Source: Macrolepiota albuminosa
Taxonomy: Eukaryota > Basidiomycota > Agaricomycetes > Agaricales > Agaricaceae
Direction of reading: 5' to 3'
NCBI GenBank assembly: GCA_027475525.1
Contig: JAMWFC010000117.1
Span: 3,954,183 to 4,018,182 of the forward strand
DNA: 64,000 nucleotides
Positions 60,252 to 64,000 of this stretch are shown piece after piece. The position numbers and the translations under genes are program-made. Numbering within the stretch: the first letter of the stretch is position 1; every line of letters begins with the position of its first letter. Below the pieces are notes generated by a model. The model had not been told where the DNA came from and ran no database searches. It was given only the letters and a program-made list of their open reading frames with translations.

Positions 60252-60445
60252 CAGATCATAAAGGGATGGGTCGGGGGCCCAGTGGCGGTGGAGGTACAGA
60301 GGTTTGTACGGGAGGGGTGGGTAGATGGGGCGGAGAGTCTGCGCAGAGTAATGCTCGGGTACCGGGCGCCCGTAGGGGTCGGTCTGGTAGCCCGTGGAGT
60401 AGTAAGTGTGAGTATACGTAGCCATCAAGAACGGAGTAAGGAGGG

Positions 60446-60458
60446 AGTCTTGATATTA
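60446..60458 (-). other. Primer-binding site, predicted self-priming
   Basis: Immediately next to the 5' LTR edge the minus strand reads TAATATCAAGACT. Its exact reverse complement AGTCTTGATATTA lies within the same LTR on the minus strand (60850-60838). No tRNA-like TGG start is present. This is the arrangement used for self-priming in Tf1/sushi chromoviruses. Confidence 0.7.
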
Positions 60459-61214
60459 TGTCAGGTTCCGCTGAGTCGGGGGCTTTCCGGGAAAGCAATC
60501 GCCCTTACAATGCGGACTTGACCCACGGATACTCAGGTGTCTGGAACTCCGGGGCTAGGATTCCGGGGTTCAAGACGTGGACAGGGAAATCCTGGGAGAG
60601 GGGACTTAGTCCGGGGGTTTTGGGTGGTGGTAACTGGGGAGTTCGGGTGGGGGTCGAGTCGTGAACCGGAGGTTCTAAGACGAGACCAAGTTAGTAAGTT
60701 AAAGTCGCAAAGTGCGTACCAGTCTTAGAGCACGCGAATATCCAAGCGTGCCAGTCAAGCGTGCCAGTCAATGTGTACCAGTCAAATAGAGGGCACGCAA
60801 CAATCCAAGAAATGCAAAGTAACAGTGTATGTAATAGTAATATCAAGACTGGCGAATACAACGGGGAACTATGCTATAAGTACTACGAGGCCGGGTCTCG
60901 GGGTTCCGGGATGTCTGGGATGGGTTCCGGGGGTTATTGAGTAGCAGCAGGGGCTGCATACCGGGATCGCGCGTGTGGGGCGCGTGATCAATTGGCGCGG
61001 ATGGAGCCGTGATGCGTGATGCGTGATGGCTGGAACAAGTCGCGTGATCCGATCGTTGATCGGGGCTGGTGACGGCTAATGGCGGTCCTTGATGCGCGTG
61101 ATGGCGGTGTCGGCGGTCGTGATGGCGGGGCATGTCCTGTGGGGTCGGAGGGAGGGTCCCGGAGGGTGTTCCGGGGGTGTCCCAGGGTGGGCCCGGAGGG
61201 GAGGGGTCGTGACA
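60459..61214 (-). repeat. 5' LTR of the Gypsy element (element orientation)
   Basis: 756 bp, direct repeat of 50049-50820. The predicted transcript start (AGTCTTGATATTA) is at 60850 on the minus strand, giving a U3 of about 364 bp. The LTR contains about three diverged 14-bp units around 60744-60785. Confidence 0.92.
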
Positions 61215-62100
61215 AAAACAATGCACTTGATAATAATGCCTCAGGTGCTACCTAGCAAATAGTAAGCACTGTGCCTATAGGTGGCACTGTAAATGACAAA
61301 GATGAGATAGACAAAGCTAGCATCTAATTTAGTGACAAAGTCAGGCAGAGCTAGCGCAATTTGAACACTAAGTATAACTAGGTGCTCAAGAGGTTACAAT
61401 TTGTTATTATATACATGTGGAGTAGCTAGTTTTTATACTATGCACTACTGTACTTTTTCAAAATAAGTCTATTGGCAGTGCTATTAATTAGCACTTCTTC
61501 TTGTAATTATAGCTAATGGCCACCTGTCAATGGCGATCTGTAGCACATGAGTGACAGTGACCAATGGCAACTCTAAAACTACTTAGAAATTGTACGAGTC
61601 TGCTCACTTTTTGATGTAATTCAATTGGTTAGGCCATTCCAGAGTATGGTCAAAAAATCCTTGACAGACGCTGTGAGCGCTAATCCCAGCACTAAATATT
61701 GTACCATCTTCTGATAGATTTGAATGTCAGGTCTGTGTATATCCTGTTTTGTCGTCATTGATTCTTTTAGACTTCTGATTGAGGTGCCTTGATGATCAAC
61801 AGCACTAACTGTTAACCCTTTTTGGTATTAATTGGGATTTGGTCAGAGTCAACTCTCTTGCCATTGCATTAGAGCTATAAGTTCTGAGCCTCCTAGATCC
61901 TTGAAGTAGATGGATGGAGTGTACTGAAGGGCTGGTAAATAGTGATTAAGGAAAATAGATAAGACCTGCAATAGAGCGCTCAAACTAGAGCTGCTCTGTA
62001 TTCAATATAGTCATTAAAGTCTCCAATATGTCAAGTGTCAGCCAACCTATAATGTTGCTTGATGCACTCAATTTGAGTAGAAGCCTATCAGCATATCAGT
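61215..62100. repeat. Old dispersed repeat, copy 2 (right part)
   Basis: Continuation of 49917-50048 after the Gypsy insertion; see copy 1 at 47083-48330 for shared words. Confidence 0.65.
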
Positions 62101-62106
62101 TAATCA

Positions 62107-62545
62107 AAAAGGCATGCAAACAATCAATGCAATATCAAGACTAAAGTACAACAAGTGGGTAGCTACTCTTTAAATACTAGTGGGGGCTACTCCAGGTTCC
62201 TGAGGGGTTCTGAAATGTCTGAGGCAATTCTGGAAGTTAATGGACAGTGCAAAAGAAGGAGGAATTGTATACCAGGGATTGTGCATGCAGAGTACATGAT
62301 TAATTGGCATGTAGAGGTGGCCCTAATGTGTGATGTATAATAGCCAGAGTGATTGATATGATCTGCAGTGGGTGTGCTAGTGGACAATTCTGAGTTCCTT
62401 GATGCAGGGTTGTTGGGAAGTGTGGTGTGATAGTGAGGTCTGATGCACATGATAGTGGGGGTTGTGTTGTGGAGTTGGCAGAGGAGTCTTGGATGGGGTT
62501 CTGGAAATGTTCTGGGATAGTCTCAGGTAGGAGGGGTCGTGACAA
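62107..62545. repeat. Decayed 3' part of a related LTR
   Basis: Aligns by eye with the last 440 bases of the intact LTR (shared caatatcaagact, tactccaggttcctgag-like block, and the terminal ggaggggtcgtgacaa), again with mostly C-to-T and G-to-A changes. The terminal ggggtcgtgaca is conserved. Confidence 0.7.
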
Positions 62546-64000
62546 GTGTGGATATGCATTTGTATGGTTCAGAATCTCTATAAAGAGATTATTATAATTA
62601 TATTTTTTCTGAATATATGTGCAAAACTGCATATCATCTTTGTTGATAAATGCAGGATGATAATTCTGCAATTCTATTGCATCTTGCAACATCATCTTCT
62701 TACTGCTAAAATATACTTCTTGCACTTCTATTTGCTGTGCTTGGATGACCTTATAGTCAACCAGCATTTGAGCTTCAATATGAGTTTATTCTTTTGTCTG
62801 CTTGGATATAGTTATAGGCATTATAGATATCATCTTAAATATTACTTTCAAAATACTGAGACAAATTGTCAACAACCTTGTTTAATGTATCTTTTACATA
62901 AATGATATTGAACTGATATCACAACATGTAGTTGATTTAGTGATGTTGTTGCAAAGATAGATGCACTTATTTACATAAATGATATTGAACTGATATCACA
63001 ACATGTAGTTGATTTAGTGATGTTGTTGCAAAGATAGATGCACTTAAATCTTGAAAAACTCAAGCACTTTGTAATTTGTGATGATATAGATTTTATATCC
63101 TATTAGCTTATCCTTTCATTTCAGGAGGGCTTCTAAAATTGTAAGTGTTTCCAACTTATGAATAACATAATTCTGCTGTACAACAGTGAACTTACAGGAT
63201 ATAAACCTTACTGGTCAGCATGTTTGCTAGGTCTTTTCTTGGCCAAACATGGCTCCTACACCTGTTTTAAATGCATCACATATGAGCTAGATAAGCTTGT
63301 TGATATATAGATTAATTGGCTAGATAATTGGTATTTTTGTGCAAATGTGCTTAATCATTTCAAAGTACTGCTAATACAGCAGTCTCTAATGAAAGAGGGA
63401 CTCATTCTAGATTATGACCATTAGTAGCTCAGTATAAGCAATGATATTTTGTAAAAAGTTATCAATGTAATTCACTAGCTCAATAAATTGCTGGATATTA
63501 TTGTAGGGCATGAATTATGTCATTTTCAAATACAATTGAGTTTATCTATATCTGGGTGTATACCCTTCTTGTCAATAACATGACTTAAACAATCTATGCT
63601 TAGTGCATATAACTCATACTTCTTCCATTTGAGGTAGAGGCTTGTCTTTCTGAGTTGTTCAAACATGACTTATAGATGCTATTCATGCTCCTCAATAGAG
63701 TCTAAAAAGATAAAAATATTGTCTAAATAAATGTATATAAATTTTTTAATTACATCTTGGAAAACTAAGGTCATTAATATCTGGAATGTAGCTGGTACAT
63801 TACAATTGCCAATTTACATTATATTGCTCATAAATGTTCCCATTAAGGATGAAAACAGCATTTTTAATATGTCTTTTTTGCATATGCAAACTTGTTCATA
63901 TGCATTCATAAAGTCAATTTTCAACTTGTATTTTGTCTTAGTGATATCCTCACATATAACTTTCTAATCTGAAAAGCAAGTTACATCTTTGACAGTATTA
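62546..64000 (-). pseudogene. Decayed Ty3/Gypsy reverse transcriptase
   Basis: Reading the minus strand from the right edge shows DFMNAYEQV, then NCNVPATFQILMTLVFQDVI, IYLDNIFIFLDSIEEHE (the YxDD region, again YLDN), LRKTSLYLKWKKYELYAL and SHVIDKKGIHPDIDKL. These follow the RT palm and thumb order of Ty3/Gypsy elements. Multiple stops show it is dead. It is a different family from the intact element. It runs off the window. Confidence 0.65.
62893..63046. repeat. Exact 77-bp tandem duplication (likely assembly artefact)
   Basis: 62893-62969 equals 62970-63046 exactly, with mismatches immediately outside. Confidence 0.95.

Larger units (their letters stand above)
59216..60425 (-). pseudogene. 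Leader frame of the Gypsy element (function unknown)
   Basis: The first ATG after the 5' LTR (60425) opens a Tyr/Pro-rich frame (MATYTHTYYSTGYQ) that continues, once the duplications at 60098 and 59345 are discounted, through PPSPMGRRRLKEYE, an in-frame TAG (59860-59862, where Gln CAG is likely) and TPEEWAHCLVEFGDRLTRGE to a TGA at 59216. The part around FAQQIRALLTEFGHND looks helical. It is placed where gag normally begins; it may be the N-terminal part of gag or an accessory protein. I recognise no domain. Confidence 0.6.
50049..61214 (-). mobile_element. Ty3/Gypsy chromovirus, largely complete, with antisense 3' gene
   Basis: The element is bounded by LTRs at 50049-50820 and 60459-61214 (TGTCA...TGACA ends) and flanked by the 5-bp duplication AAAAC (50044-50048 and 61215-61219). 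In element (minus-strand) order it has LTR, primer site, a proline-rich leader frame, gag with CCHC knuckle, two retropepsin-like domains, reverse transcriptase, RNase H, DDE integrase, chromodomain, an antisense gene, a polypurine tract and LTR. Length is 11.2 kb, or about 10.7 kb after subtracting six 77-bp duplications. The order PR-RT-RH-INT with a chromodomain identifies a chromovirus. Several in-frame stops and a frameshift indicate it is probably inactive, though LTRs are about 97% alike by eye. It is inserted into an older repeat. Confidence 0.92.

Overview
The window comes from a basidiomycete fungus, most probably an agaricomycete (mushroom-forming) species. Its genes are split by many GT-AG introns of about 45-65 bp with CTRAC-type branch points, its conserved genes match fungal eukaryotic families, and it carries a chromodomain Ty3/Gypsy retrotransposon. 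I cannot name the species from the sequence.

Layout. (1) 1-5.6 kb: transposon graveyard with a stop-ridden coding remnant, a decayed tyrosine-recombinase (DIRS/Ngaro-like) retroelement, A-rich and G-rich tracts and local repeats. (2) 5.8-41.3 kb: gene-bearing host DNA. In order: VPS28 (ESCRT-I), a short hypothetical gene, PMT2 (protein O-mannosyltransferase), NOP1/fibrillarin, a possible membrane-protein fragment, an APH-like kinase, an MFS transporter, an eIF4A-like gene with eroded helicase motifs, a dual-specificity phosphatase, a Rab4-like GTPase divergent from ATP15 (ATP synthase epsilon), a Ctr copper transporter, a CCHC zinc-knuckle protein (Gis2/Byr3/CNBP), RPN8 (26S proteasome lid) and a broken kinase-like gene. 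These are mostly housekeeping genes of secretion, endosomal sorting, ribosome biogenesis, energy and proteolysis; they form no operon or obvious cluster. (3) 41.3-64 kb: AT-rich nested transposons, including a CACTG-ended foldback element, two diverged copies of an older repeat, and a largely complete Ty3/Gypsy chromovirus (50049-61214, coding on the minus strand) with two LTRs and a 5-bp target duplication (AAAAC).

Two results stand out. First, 14 tandem duplications with a spacing of 77 bp are scattered over unrelated sequence; one has a 1-bp G-run difference. A constant length in unrelated DNA is the signature of uncollapsed k=77 de Bruijn overlaps, so I read them as assembly artefacts. 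They shift reading frames (77 is not a multiple of 3) and make the retrotransposon look more broken than it is. Second, the Gypsy element carries at its 3' end an antisense gene with at least three well-formed spliceosomal introns, has a 13-nt self-complementarity between its LTR and primer site that predicts Tf1-type self-priming, and contains two retropepsin-like (DSGAT) domains. Its LTR differences and premature stops are nearly all transitions, mostly C-to-T at CpG, as expected from cytosine methylation.

Exon coordinates were read by hand from splice consensus and protein-family knowledge; no alignment or database search was possible.
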